17,302 nucleotides of DNA from an uncultured Lachnospiraceae bacterium (GCA_910588895.1 CAJUSS010000068.1:1-17302); one strand, 5' to 3'. Shown: positions 1 through 8,087, counted from the first letter of the stretch. Program-made: numbers and translations. The notes: a model not told the origin generated them from the letters alone.

Positions 1-52
1 AGGCAACGGACTCTGACTCCGTCATTTCAAGGTTCGAATCCTTGTAGCCCAG
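1..52 (+). tRNA. tRNA-Gln (CTG), 5' part cut by window edge
   Basis: The 3' part of a tRNA is visible. It comprises the anticodon arm ACGGA-CTCTGAC-TCCGT with anticodon CTG (reads CAG, glutamine), a normal 5-nt variable loop (CATTT), the T arm CAAGG-TTCGAAT-CCTTG, and the acceptor 3' strand TAGCCCA with discriminator G at 52. CCA is not encoded. The acceptor and D-arm 5' parts lie before the window. Apart from one base in the variable loop it matches the complete copy at 421-493, so the two are tandem duplicates. Confidence 0.9.
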
Positions 53-56
53 TCTT

Positions 57-91
57 ACAGGTCTTCTGGTAGGCAGGAGGCCTGTTTTTTT
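57..91 (+). terminator. Rho-independent terminator of first tRNA-Gln
   Basis: A 10-bp stem (57-66 with 76-85, two G-U pairs) has a 9-nt loop and is followed by seven Ts (85-91). It lies 4 nt after the tRNA end, the expected position for a tRNA transcript terminator. Confidence 0.8.
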
Positions 92-338
92 GTCCTTTGC
101 AGTCGCTTTTCTCGCCAGATATGGCCGTTATATCATGGATGTGATCGACCGCTATCTGCGAGAGGGGAAAAGGCCGGATATCCATATGCTGGTCTTGTAC
201 ACCGCAGATAGCGAGGAGGCGCAGACGGTCATGGAGCGGAGAGCGGACGGCCTGCAGCATAGGGATAGAAGCATCCTATCTGGCGTGGGTGTGGATAGCG
301 GCCAAAAGGAAACTCCGGCATTACTTTTCACAGGCTGA
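90..338 (+). pseudogene. Decayed gene fragment, possibly Rpn/YhgA-like nuclease-transposase family
   Basis: An open frame of about 82 codons begins inside the T-tract of the preceding terminator, with only a TTG start and no ribosome binding site, so it is not an intact gene. Its middle part reads like real protein (segment YLREGKRPDIHMLVLYTAD) and resembles the stretch before the C-terminus of Rpn (PD-(D/E)XK recombination-promoting nuclease, formerly 'YhgA-like transposase') proteins common in Lachnospiraceae. After about position 260 this frame loses that character, while a neighbouring frame reads GIEASYLA, which could be the continuation after a frameshift. I infer a truncated, frameshifted remnant. 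The family assignment is tentative and made by eye. Confidence 0.4.
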
Positions 339-351
339 CCCGAAAAAACAC

Positions 352-380
352 TTGACGGATCGAAAAAAAGCGAGTATAAT
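352..380 (+). promoter_or_regulatory. Sigma-70 type promoter for second tRNA-Gln
   Basis: The -35 TTGACG (352-357) and the perfect -10 TATAAT (375-380) are separated by 17 bp and lie 40 bp before the tRNA 5' end at 421. This near-consensus arrangement is what a highly expressed stable RNA gene needs. Confidence 0.85.
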
Positions 381-420
381 GACTTTCGCAGTCAAGAAAA
401 AAGACTGCCAACAAAGACAT

Positions 421-493
421 TGGGCTATCGCCAAATGGTAAGGCAACGGACTCTGACTCCGTCATTTTCAAGGTTCGAATCCTTGTAGCCCAG
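421..493 (+). tRNA. tRNA-Gln (CTG)
   Basis: A complete cloverleaf: acceptor TGGGCTA/TAGCCCA (421-427/486-492), D arm GCC/GGC, anticodon arm ACGGA-CTCTGAC-TCCGT with anticodon CTG, T arm CAAGG-TTCGAAT-CCTTG, and discriminator G493. CCA is not encoded. The variable loop reads CATTTT, six nucleotides, one T more than in the copy at the window start and one more than the usual 4-5 nt of class I tRNAs. It has its own promoter (352-380) and terminator (500-523). Confidence 0.93.
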
Positions 494-499
494 CTAAGG

Positions 500-523
500 A
501 GCCTGCAGAACTTGCAGGCTTTT
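500..523 (+). terminator. Terminator after second tRNA-Gln
   Basis: An 8-bp perfect stem (500-507 AGCCTGCA with 513-520 TGCAGGCT) has a 5-nt loop and a short T tract (520-523). It starts 7 nt after the tRNA end. Confidence 0.75.
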
Positions 524-536
524 CACGCCTCATAAG

Positions 537-565
537 CAGAAAACCTGCCAGCGGCAGGTTTTCTG
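537..565. terminator. Second, possibly bidirectional terminator hairpin
   Basis: A 13-bp perfect stem (537-549 with 553-565) has a 3-nt loop AGC. The 5' arm carries AAAA and the 3' arm TTTT, so the hairpin could work on both strands. It isolates the tRNA unit from the thioesterase gene at 611. Confidence 0.65.
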
Positions 566-610
566 TGTTTATCCAGGACAGAGATATCGCAAGAGCAGGG
601 GAGTATCGTC

Positions 611-1366
611 ATGTATCATTTCGATAGCCGGGTACGGTATAGTGAGACGGGGGAAGATGGATGTCTGACACTGACCGGCGTGATCGACCATCTGCAGGAC
701 TGCAGTACATTTCAGTCGGAGGACTGTGGGGTGGGTCTCAAATATCTGGAGAGCAGGAGAAAGATATGGATGCTCTCTTCCTGGCGGATCCTTATCTACC
801 GTTACCCGGAGCTGGGGGAGTGGATCCGTATCGGGACATGGCCATATGGAAATAAAGGGATCTACGGATACAGGAACTTTGTCATAGAGGACTTTTTGGG
901 GCAGCGGCTGGTGGAAGCGGATTCTGCCTGGTTTTTATTGGATCTGGACAGCATGCTCCCCTGTCGGGTGACACCGGAGGATGTGGGGCCTTATGGAGAG
1001 CCGGGAGAAAGGATCTTGATGGATCCGGCGCCGAAAAAGCTCCTTCTCCCGCCTGACCATAGAGAAGGGGATCCGATCCCGGTCAGACCGCATCATATCG
1101 ATACGAACCACCATGTGAACAATGCACAGTATGTAGAGATCGCAAGGGAAGCTGTGGCCGGATACCATGCGGCAGCCTTTGATGATGGGAGAGGGATGTC
1201 CCGGCCGTTGGAGAAGGTCCGGGAGCTGCGCGTAGGATATAAGAAGGCGGCCGTCCTGGGAGATGTGATCTGTCCGAAGATCGGCCAGGAGGGGGACCAG
1301 GTCACGGTGGGGCTGCAGGATGGACAAGGTGGGACCTATGCCATCGTGTGGATGGCTTTTGCCTAG
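611..1366 (+). CDS. Acyl-[acyl-carrier-protein] thioesterase (FatA/FatB-like, bacterial)
   Basis: A 251-residue cytosolic protein matching the bacterial acyl-ACP thioesterase family (Pfam PF01643 style, double hotdog fold). Such enzymes hydrolyse acyl-ACP to free fatty acid and ACP. The N-terminal hotdog opens with YHFDSRVRYSETG and contains the Trp-rich stretch typical of the family (W53, W58, W71, W77). The second hotdog holds the conserved active-site segment D164-T-N166-H-H168-V-N-N-x-x-Y174, which matches the family's D-x-N-x-H-V-N-N-x-x-Y pattern. The length is normal for bacterial members. A CAGGGGAG ribosome binding site (597-603) lies 7 nt before the ATG. It stands alone after two terminators, and a 177-nt gap separates it from the next gene. 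Which acyl chain it prefers cannot be read from sequence. Confidence 0.9.
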   Translation: MYHFDSRVRYSETGEDGCLTLTGVIDHLQDCSTFQSEDCGVGLKYLESRRKIWMLSSWRILIYRYPELGEWIRIGTWPYGNKGIYGYRNFVIEDFLGQRLVEADSAWFLLDLDSMLPCRVTPEDVGPYGEPGERILMDPAPKKLLLPPDHREGDPIPVRPHHIDTNHHVNNAQYVEIAREAVAGYHAAAFDDGRGMSRPLEKVRELRVGYKKAAVLGDVICPKIGQEGDQVTVGLQDGQGGTYAIVWMAFA

Positions 1367-1527
1367 TTCCGTTCATGTGCTATAAGGAGAAAAGAGATAG
1401 AGAGCTGGCAGGCCGCCGGGAGGGCGGAGATGGAAGGCCGATGTGGGAACAGGCCATCCGGCGACCTGGAGTGCGATGCATCCTGCGGTCAGGAGAGCAG
1501 ATACATGGCAGCCAGAGAGCAGCGGAT

Positions 1528-1535
1528 AAGGGAGG
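1528..1535 (+). promoter_or_regulatory. Ribosome binding site fixing the cvfB start
   Basis: AAGGGAGG lies 8 nt before the ATG at 1544. The frame is open upstream to an ATG at 1430, but that start has no comparable site and would add 38 residues unlike the family. Confidence 0.75.
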
Positions 1536-1543
1536 CAGGAGAG

Positions 1544-2545
1544 ATGATCCGATTGGGAAAAATACAGGAGCTGGAGGTCGTCAGGACGAAAGCTTTCGGT
1601 GTATATCTGGGAGAGGATGACAAGAGCGAGACCAGTGTGCTCCTTCCTAAAAAGCAGGTCCCGGAGGGGACGGAGATAGGAGATAAGCTCCAGGTGTTCA
1701 TCTATAAAGATTCGGAGGACAGGCTGATCGCCACTACGGGAACGCCGAAGCTCCAGGTAGGCGAGTGCGGCGTGCTGGAGGTCAAGGATGTCTCCAAGAT
1801 CGGCGCTTTCCTGGATATGGGGTTGGAGAAGGATGTGCTGCTCCCCTTCAAGGAGCAGAGCCGTCCGGTAAAGGTGGGGGAAACTTGCCTGGTAGCCCTC
1901 TATGTGGACAGGAGCAAGCGTCTTGCGGCTACGATGAAGGTATATCCTTATATGAGCGACCGGCCACCCTATCATCAGGACGATGAGGTGAAGGGCCGGA
2001 TCTATGAGATGAACGAGATACTGGGCGCTTTCGTGGCGGTAGACTATAAATATTATGGGCTGATCCCGAAAAAAGAGCTGTTTGGGGACTTCAAGGAAGA
2101 GGATGAGGTGACCTGCCGCGTGATCAAGGTGCGGGAGGACGGGAAGCTGGACTTGAGCCCAAGAAAAAAAGCCTATCTCCAGATGAGCGCGGATGCGGAA
2201 ACGATCCTAAAGGGTATAGAAGAGCAGGGGGGGCAGCTCCCCTTTGATGACAGCGCCAGCCCGGAGCAGATCCGGGAGGTGTTCCATATGAGCAAGAACG
2301 CGTTTAAGCGGGCGGTGGGCCGTCTCTTGAAGGAAGGGAAGATCTGTCTGGAAAAAGGACGGATCAGCAAGCGGGAGACTGTCCCGGAGGAAACAAAAGA
2401 AGAAAAGAGGCCTAAAAAGACCGGGTGGACAAAGGCAGAAAAGAAGCCTAAAAAGACCGGGAGAACGAACGATGACAAGGGACTGGGGAAGGCTAAGGGA
2501 CTCCGAAGAGATGAAAAAGCAGAAAGGACCAGCGTGTCTGGATAG
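1544..2545 (+). CDS. cvfB: CvfB-type S1 RNA-binding/winged-helix protein
   Basis: A 333-residue protein of the CvfB/YitL family, cytosolic RNA-binding proteins with tandem S1-like domains and a C-terminal winged helix. In Staphylococcus, CvfB affects virulence gene expression. The start MIRLGKIQELEV is the usual family N-terminus. Approximate domains are S1-like segments at 1-64, 67-130 and 147-206 (last one contains GLIPKKELFGDF), then a winged helix at about 212-276 (SKNAFKRAVGRLLKEGKI). Residues 277-333 form a Lys/Arg-rich tail not part of the core family. It contains a 12-residue repeat around PKKTG whose DNA copies (2411 and 2447) are exactly 36 nt apart. The tail may bind nucleic acid nonspecifically; that is inference. 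No promoter is evident in the 177-nt gap upstream. Confidence 0.88.
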   Translation: MIRLGKIQELEVVRTKAFGVYLGEDDKSETSVLLPKKQVPEGTEIGDKLQVFIYKDSEDRLIATTGTPKLQVGECGVLEVKDVSKIGAFLDMGLEKDVLLPFKEQSRPVKVGETCLVALYVDRSKRLAATMKVYPYMSDRPPYHQDDEVKGRIYEMNEILGAFVAVDYKYYGLIPKKELFGDFKEEDEVTCRVIKVREDGKLDLSPRKKAYLQMSADAETILKGIEEQGGQLPFDDSASPEQIREVFHMSKNAFKRAVGRLLKEGKICLEKGRISKRETVPEETKEEKRPKKTGWTKAEKKPKKTGRTNDDKGLGKAKGLRRDEKAERTSVSG

Positions 2546-2586
2546 AAAAAGCTCTTTGGGGTAAAATTGGATAATGGCAACAAAAA

Positions 2587-2616
2587 GCAGGCGGCCGGAG
2601 TTTTAAGGCTGCCTGT
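2587..2616 (+). terminator. Terminator-like hairpin without a strong U tract
   Basis: A 9-bp stem (2588-2596 with 2607-2615, one G-U pair) has a 10-nt loop. It is followed by TTCTGCTT rather than a clean T run. It sits between cvfB and the YitT-family gene and could be a weak terminator or an RNA-processing structure. Confidence 0.35.
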
Positions 2617-2657
2617 TCTGCTTGCGGCGGAGCATATGTAGATACGGAGGGGACAGC

Positions 2658-3524
2658 ATGAAGGGAGCGATAGGGGCAGTCATGACAAAACGGACCAGGG
2701 CACGGGACTATCTTTTGATGATCGCGGGGTCTTTTATCATGGGATTTGCGATCAAGAACATCTATGACCAGGCAGGCCTGGTGACTGGCGGTGTGTCTGG
2801 TGTGGCCATCATCATGAAAGAAAAACTGGGGCTCCCTCTCTGGTGTACCAATACGGCGCTGAACATCCCCTTGTTCTTGATCGCCTTAAAGATGAAGGGA
2901 TGGGGGTTCATCAAACGGACCATAGTAGCGACCGGGGCGCTCTCTCTTTCCCTGTACATCATACCGGAGATCAGCCTGATCCCGGGGGAGGACCTTTTGC
3001 TGACCGCGCTGTTCGGCGGGCTGATCAGCGGGGTGGGGACCGGGATGGTGTTCATGGCCCAGTCCACCACAGGGGGCACGGATATGCTGGCGGCCCTGAT
3101 CCAGAAGAAGATGCCCCATTACACTATCGCCCAGATCATGCAGGTGCTGGATGCGCTGGTGGTCTTAGCGGGCGCCGCAGTCTTCGGGATCCGGTCCGCT
3201 CTCTATGCGCTGATCGCGATCTACGCGCTGGCCAGGGTCTCTGACGGACTGCTGGAGGGCCTTAAATTCTCCAAGATGGTGCTGATCATATCCGACCGGT
3301 ATCAGACCATCGCGGAGGCGATCATGGAGGAGATGAGCCGCGGTGTCACTGGTCTGGACGCCACCGGGATGTATTCCGGCGAGGGGCGGCAGATGCTCTG
3401 CTGTGTGGTGTCCAAGAAGGAGATCAGTCAGTTAAAGGAGCTGGTGAGGAGCTTTGACGGGCGGGCATTTGTGATCGTCAGCGATGTCCGTGAAGTCCTG
3501 GGAGAAGGATTTATTGAATATTAA
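2658..3524 (+). CDS. YitT family membrane protein (DUF161 + DUF2179)
   Basis: A 288-residue polytopic membrane protein of the YitT family. The N-terminal two thirds are hydrophobic, with about five to six membrane segments and the family signatures GLVTGGVSGVAII near residue 41 and STTGGTDMLAALI at 136. The C-terminal cytosolic DUF2179 domain (from about residue 213) has the expected R228-G-V-T motif and a GMYSGEGRQML segment. The biochemical function of the family is not established; a transporter-like role is usually assumed. The ATG at 2658 is chosen because GGAGGGG (2646-2652) lies 5 nt upstream; the frame is open further upstream but offers only a TTG at 2622. No partner gene is apparent beside it. 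Confidence 0.9.
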   Translation: MKGAIGAVMTKRTRARDYLLMIAGSFIMGFAIKNIYDQAGLVTGGVSGVAIIMKEKLGLPLWCTNTALNIPLFLIALKMKGWGFIKRTIVATGALSLSLYIIPEISLIPGEDLLLTALFGGLISGVGTGMVFMAQSTTGGTDMLAALIQKKMPHYTIAQIMQVLDALVVLAGAAVFGIRSALYALIAIYALARVSDGLLEGLKFSKMVLIISDRYQTIAEAIMEEMSRGVTGLDATGMYSGEGRQMLCCVVSKKEISQLKELVRSFDGRAFVIVSDVREVLGEGFIEY

Positions 3525-3874
3525 AGTACTATTTTGTATACAAGGAGCATACACATAAAATGGACGAAATGCGCATTTTAGCGCTGCTATCAAGGCATTT
3601 TCACGAAAAACATCTGGGCGGAGACGATATAATGTCACATGACAACAATATTGACGATCCGGAAAGAAGAAAATTGTTTGAAATTTGACACATCGGATAT
3701 TTTTCAAATTGGATATACAGATCCAACAAAATTGAAAAAATCTTTTTGTCTACTTCTTGTATAGTAAAAAAACAAAAATTCCGGTATCATCATCTCAGGC
3801 ACAGAGAGTGGGACAGAATGACGGTCCCCGGATGTTAGACAAGATCATATCTTTCAAAAGCAGGAGGAATCATA
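3525..3874 (+). other. AT-rich intergenic region with palindromes, no clear gene
   Basis: This 350-bp stretch is much richer in A and T than its neighbours. It holds a perfect 10-bp palindrome TTGTATACAA (3534-3543), a perfect 12-bp palindrome AAATGCGCATTT (3567-3578) and an overlapping hairpin TAAAATG/CATTTTA (3556-3562/3574-3580). A TATAAT at 3628-3633 and a TATAGT at 3760-3765 are possible -10 elements for the downstream ABC ATPase gene, but neither has a convincing -35 at 16-18 bp. A TTGACA at 3685-3690 also lacks a properly spaced -10. A 42-codon open frame from ATG 3560 to 3688 has an AAGGAG 12 nt upstream, but its product resembles nothing I know. The palindromes are candidate operators. 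Confidence 0.5.
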
Positions 3875-4987
<1,113 letters not shown>

Positions 4988-5016
4988 GTTTGAGACGATA
5001 AAAAGCTTAAAAAGGA

Positions 5017-5049
5017 GCAGGCGGGTTTCGATACCCGCTTGCTTTTTTT
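5017..5049 (+). terminator. Strong Rho-independent terminator after ugpC
   Basis: A 10-bp GC-rich stem (5017-5026 with 5033-5042, one G-U pair) has loop TTCGAT and is followed by seven Ts (5043-5049), 30 nt after the ATPase stop codon. Confidence 0.9.
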
Positions 5050-5161
5050 GCGTATATGCATTAAGATAATAGGAAGAAGCGATGGTCACAAGTCCGGATT
5101 CCGCGTGGTGCGTGCTTGATAGGGCTGTGCCAGGCAATCTAAAGGTAAAGGAGAGATCGAC

Positions 5162-6250
5162 ATGATATCAAATCAAATCTTGCAGACGACTATCGAAGGC
5201 CTAAAAGGGATCACCAGGATCGATCTGTGCATCTGCGACACGGAGGGTAAAGTGCTGGCCACTACCTTTAATGATGCGGAAGAATATGAAAACTCTATCC
5301 TGGCATTTGTAGACTCTCCTGCGGACAGCCAGGTCATCCAGGGCTATCAGTTCTTCAAGGTCTTTGACGAACATCAGCTTGAGTATATCCTGCTGGCAAA
5401 GGGCGGCAGCGACGATGTATATATGGTAGGAAAGCTGGCGGCCTTTCAGGTGCAGAACCTGCTGATAGCCTATAAGGAGCGGTTCGATAAGGATAATTTC
5501 ATCAAGAACCTGCTCTTAGACAATCTCCTCCTGGTGGATATCTACAACCGGGCGAAGAAGCTCCACATCGAGACCAATGTAAAGCGGGTGGTCTACCTGA
5601 TCGAGACCCAGCACGAGAAGGATGTGAACGCCTTAGAGACCGTGCGCAGTCTTTTTGCCGGCAAGACCAAGGACTTCATCACGGCTGTGGATGAGAAGAA
5701 CATCATCCTGGTAAAGGAAGTGAAGCCCAACGAGACCTATGAGAGTCTGGAGAAGACCGCCAGCACGATCTTGGATATGCTGAACACGGAAGCCATGACC
5801 AAGGTCCATGTGGCGTTCGGCACGATCGTGAACGAGATCAAGGAGGTATCCCGTTCTTATAAGGAAGCAAAGATGGCGCTGGATGTGGGTAAGATCTTCT
5901 ACAGCGGGAAGAACGTGGTGGCCTATGCCCATCTGGGGATCGGCCGTCTGATCTACCAGCTTCCCCTGCCTCTGTGCCGGATGTTCATCAAGGAGATCTT
6001 CGATAACAAGACCCCCGATGATTTTGACGACGAGACCCTGGCTACGATCAACAAATTTTTCGAGAACAGCTTAAATGTCTCCGAGACCTCCCGACAGCTC
6101 TATATCCACCGGAATACGCTGGTATACCGCTTAGACAAGCTGCAGAAGAGCACCGGTCTGGATCTGCGGGTGTTCGAGGATGCGATCACCTTTAAGATCG
6201 CGCTGATGGTAGTCAAGTACATGAAGTACATGGAGAGCCTGGAATATTGA
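5162..6250 (+). CDS. PucR/CdaR-type transcriptional regulator upstream of ftsE
   Basis: A 362-residue protein with the architecture of sugar-diacid/PucR-type regulators. The N-terminal sensor-like domain (about 5-135, with the stretch IDLCICDTEGKVLATT) resembles the putative sugar-diacid recognition domain. A middle GGDEF-like segment spans about 138-265. The C-terminal PucR helix-turn-helix (PF13556 style) begins near L304 and includes the recognition-helix hallmark H316-R-N-T-L-V-Y-R323. This class binds DNA through the C-terminal domain and acts in the cytosol. AAAGGAG (5147-5153) is 8 nt before the ATG. The stop codon is 1 nt before the ftsE ATG, so the two genes should be co-transcribed and probably translationally coupled. 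The ligand and the target promoters are unknown. Confidence 0.85.
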   Translation: MISNQILQTTIEGLKGITRIDLCICDTEGKVLATTFNDAEEYENSILAFVDSPADSQVIQGYQFFKVFDEHQLEYILLAKGGSDDVYMVGKLAAFQVQNLLIAYKERFDKDNFIKNLLLDNLLLVDIYNRAKKLHIETNVKRVVYLIETQHEKDVNALETVRSLFAGKTKDFITAVDEKNIILVKEVKPNETYESLEKTASTILDMLNTEAMTKVHVAFGTIVNEIKEVSRSYKEAKMALDVGKIFYSGKNVVAYAHLGIGRLIYQLPLPLCRMFIKEIFDNKTPDDFDDETLATINKFFENSLNVSETSRQLYIHRNTLVYRLDKLQKSTGLDLRVFEDAITFKIALMVVKYMKYMESLEY

Positions 6251-6251
6251 T

Positions 6252-6932
6252 ATGATCCGATTGGATGATGTGAGCATGACCTATGACACGGGGAACAAGG
6301 CGCTGCAGGATATCACTTTTACGGTGGAGGACGGCGGATTCGTGTTCATCGTGGGGCGGAGCGGTTCCGGAAAGAGCACGCTCTTAAAGCTGCTGCTGAA
6401 GGAGGAGGAACCTACCGCCGGACAGATCTGGGTGGGCGATGTGTATCTGGGGAGCATGCCGAGACGGCATATCCCCAGATACCGCAGGACCTTGGGGGTG
6501 GTCTTTCAGGATTTCCGCCTTTTAAAGGACCGGAATGTGTTCGAGAACGTAGCCATCGCCCTTCGGGCGGTGGGGGCCTCCGGCCGGCAGATCCGGGAGC
6601 GGGTCCCGCGCATGCTCCGGATGGTGGGGCTATCCTCCAAATATAAAGCCTATCCCAGTCAGCTTTCCGGCGGAGAGCAGCAGCGGGTAGCGATCGCCAG
6701 GGCCTTGGTCAACCGGCCGGATGTGCTGCTGGCGGATGAGCCTACCGGGAACCTGGACAGCTTCCATGCGGCAGAGATCATGAACCTTTTGGAGCAGATC
6801 AATCAGCGGGGGACCACGGTGCTGGTGGTGACCCATAGCCAGGAGATCGTGGAGTCCATGGGAAAGCGAGTGATCACCTTGGATAAGGGCCGGATGGTCG
6901 GGGACCAGGATATGTACTATCTGGATGGATGA
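6252..6932 (+). CDS. ftsE: Cell division ATP-binding protein FtsE
   Basis: A 226-residue ABC ATPase of the FtsE/LolD type. With FtsX it forms a membrane complex that turns ATP hydrolysis into a conformational signal activating peptidoglycan hydrolases. The motifs are complete: Walker A G35-RSGSGKS-T43, Q-loop Q86 in VVFQDF, signature L138-SGGE, Walker B VLLADE 158-163, D-loop GNLD 166-169 and H195. The FtsE-typical stretch FQDFRLLKDRNVFENVA is present. The length is normal. It starts 1 nt after the regulator's stop and is followed, after an unusually long 144-nt gap, by ftsX. Confidence 0.95.
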   Translation: MIRLDDVSMTYDTGNKALQDITFTVEDGGFVFIVGRSGSGKSTLLKLLLKEEEPTAGQIWVGDVYLGSMPRRHIPRYRRTLGVVFQDFRLLKDRNVFENVAIALRAVGASGRQIRERVPRMLRMVGLSSKYKAYPSQLSGGEQQRVAIARALVNRPDVLLADEPTGNLDSFHAAEIMNLLEQINQRGTTVLVVTHSQEIVESMGKRVITLDKGRMVGDQDMYYLDG

Positions 6933-6952
6933 CGGCCAGGCAGGCGTGCGAT

Positions 6953-7000
6953 AGTCTGCGGTCAGGCCAGGCGGTTGTTTTGGCGGCCTGCGGGCAGACT
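6953..7000 (+). promoter_or_regulatory. Long interrupted hairpin in the ftsE-ftsX gap
   Basis: AGTCTGC (6953-6959) pairs with GCAGACT (6994-7000), and inside it CAGGCC (6963-6968) pairs with GGCCTG (6985-6990). A symmetric 3x3 internal loop separates the two stems. No T tract follows, so this is not a classical terminator. It could be a partial transcription-attenuating or RNA-stabilising element that adjusts FtsX relative to FtsE; that role is inference. Confidence 0.45.
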
Positions 7001-7076
7001 GCGGATACGGGCAGCGGGAGCAGACATGAGCAGAACGGACATTTAGGGACAGAATGATAAGAGAGTGGTACAGAGT

Positions 7077-7985
7077 ATGAAGATAAACACATGTTTTTAC
7101 TGCCTGAAACAGGGTCTGATCAATATACGCAGAAATCTCCTCCATTCGCTGGCATCTGCCGCGACGATCTCTGCGTGTATTTTTTTATTTTGCATGCTCT
7201 TTGCCGTCACCGAGAATGTGCGGCAGTTCGCCCGTTCCATAGAGACGATCGTAGGCGTCACTGTGTTTTTCGATCAAGGCCTGGGAGAGGCGGATATCCT
7301 GCAGATCGCCGACCAGGTCGAGGTCTGGGAAGAGGTGGATCAGCTGCATTACATCTCCGCCGAAGCAGCGTGGGAGGACTTCCGGTCGGAATATTTTGCC
7401 GGAAGGGAGGAGCTGGCGGAGGGCTTTGCCGAGGATAATCCTCTGGCGGGATCGGCATCCCTGGAGATCTTTTTAAAGGATGTGGAGCTGCAGGAGCAGC
7501 TGGTGGAGCGCCTGTATCAGGTCGCGGGCGTCCGGCAGGTGAACCATTCCAGCCTGGCGGCAGCGGGCTTGGAGAGCGTCGAGCAGGTGATCGGCCTGGT
7601 CTCTGGCGTGGTCATCGCCGTGCTGCTGGCAGTGGCGGTCTTTTTGATCGGCAATACGATCTCTGTGGCAGCGGCCTTTCGGAAAAACGAAAACCAGATC
7701 ATGCGGCTGATCGGAGCGACCAACAGCTTTATCCGGGCGCCTTTTCTGGTGGAAGGGATCCTTTTAGGGCTTGTTGGCGCGGGGATCCCGCTGGCGGGGA
7801 TCTATCAGCTCTATACGAGAGCCGCCGATCATATCCTGTCAGACTATGTGCTCCTGACCGGTTTTTTTGCGCCCGTACCGGTGGAGGAGCTGCTGCCGGT
7901 GATGACGGCGGTGGCTCTGGGACTGGGGGGCGGGATCGGTTTCCTGGGGAGCATTTTTGCGATACGAAAGCATCTTCGGGTATGA
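7077..7985 (+). CDS. ftsX: Cell division protein FtsX (ABC permease-like)
   Basis: A 302-residue membrane partner of FtsE. A cytosolic N-terminus (KINTCFYCLKQGLINIRRN) precedes the first membrane segment at about 24-46. A large extracellular domain at about 47-175 is where family members contact the hydrolase. Three further membrane segments lie in the C-terminal half and the protein ends FAIRKHLRV. The IRLIGAT-like segment (IMRLIGATNSFIR) after the second membrane helix is an FtsX/MacB-type hallmark. ATG 7077 gives the family-like N-terminus; GTG 7065 in the same frame is an alternative, and a TAG at 7044 excludes anything earlier. The best ribosome binding site is a weak AAGAGAG at 7059-7065, which suggests modest initiation. 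The stop is 102 nt before the hydrolase gene. Confidence 0.92.
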   Translation: MKINTCFYCLKQGLINIRRNLLHSLASAATISACIFLFCMLFAVTENVRQFARSIETIVGVTVFFDQGLGEADILQIADQVEVWEEVDQLHYISAEAAWEDFRSEYFAGREELAEGFAEDNPLAGSASLEIFLKDVELQEQLVERLYQVAGVRQVNHSSLAAAGLESVEQVIGLVSGVVIAVLLAVAVFLIGNTISVAAAFRKNENQIMRLIGATNSFIRAPFLVEGILLGLVGAGIPLAGIYQLYTRAADHILSDYVLLTGFFAPVPVEELLPVMTAVALGLGGGIGFLGSIFAIRKHLRV

Positions 7986-8070
7986 GAAGATGCTGTGGAT
8001 GGAGAGGCTGTGGACAGCAGCGCCGCCAAAGGATCCGGTCTGTGATAAATGTACATGACCGGGACATGGG

Positions 8071-8077
8071 AAGGAGG
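8071..8077 (+). promoter_or_regulatory. Ribosome binding site fixing the M23 hydrolase start
   Basis: AAGGAGG ends 10 nt before ATG 8088. An in-frame ATG at 8049 lies upstream of this site and would put 13 extra residues before the signal peptide, so 8088 is preferred. Confidence 0.75.
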
Positions 8078-8087
8078 AGAGGCACAG

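Noticed and set aside
1..493. Attachment-site duplication of an integrated element between the tRNA-Gln copies
   Set aside because: Only about 370 bp lies between the copies, with no integrase. The second copy is a full gene with its own promoter, so tandem tRNA duplication is simpler.
3560..3688. Small 42-codon gene upstream of ugpC
   Set aside because: AAGGAG is 12 nt from the ATG, longer than usual; there is no recognisable product and the frame overlaps palindromes. Kept only as part of the intergenic description.
3685..3720. Promoter from TTGACA at 3685 with GATATA at 3712
   Set aside because: The 21-bp spacer is too long for a sigma-70 type promoter.
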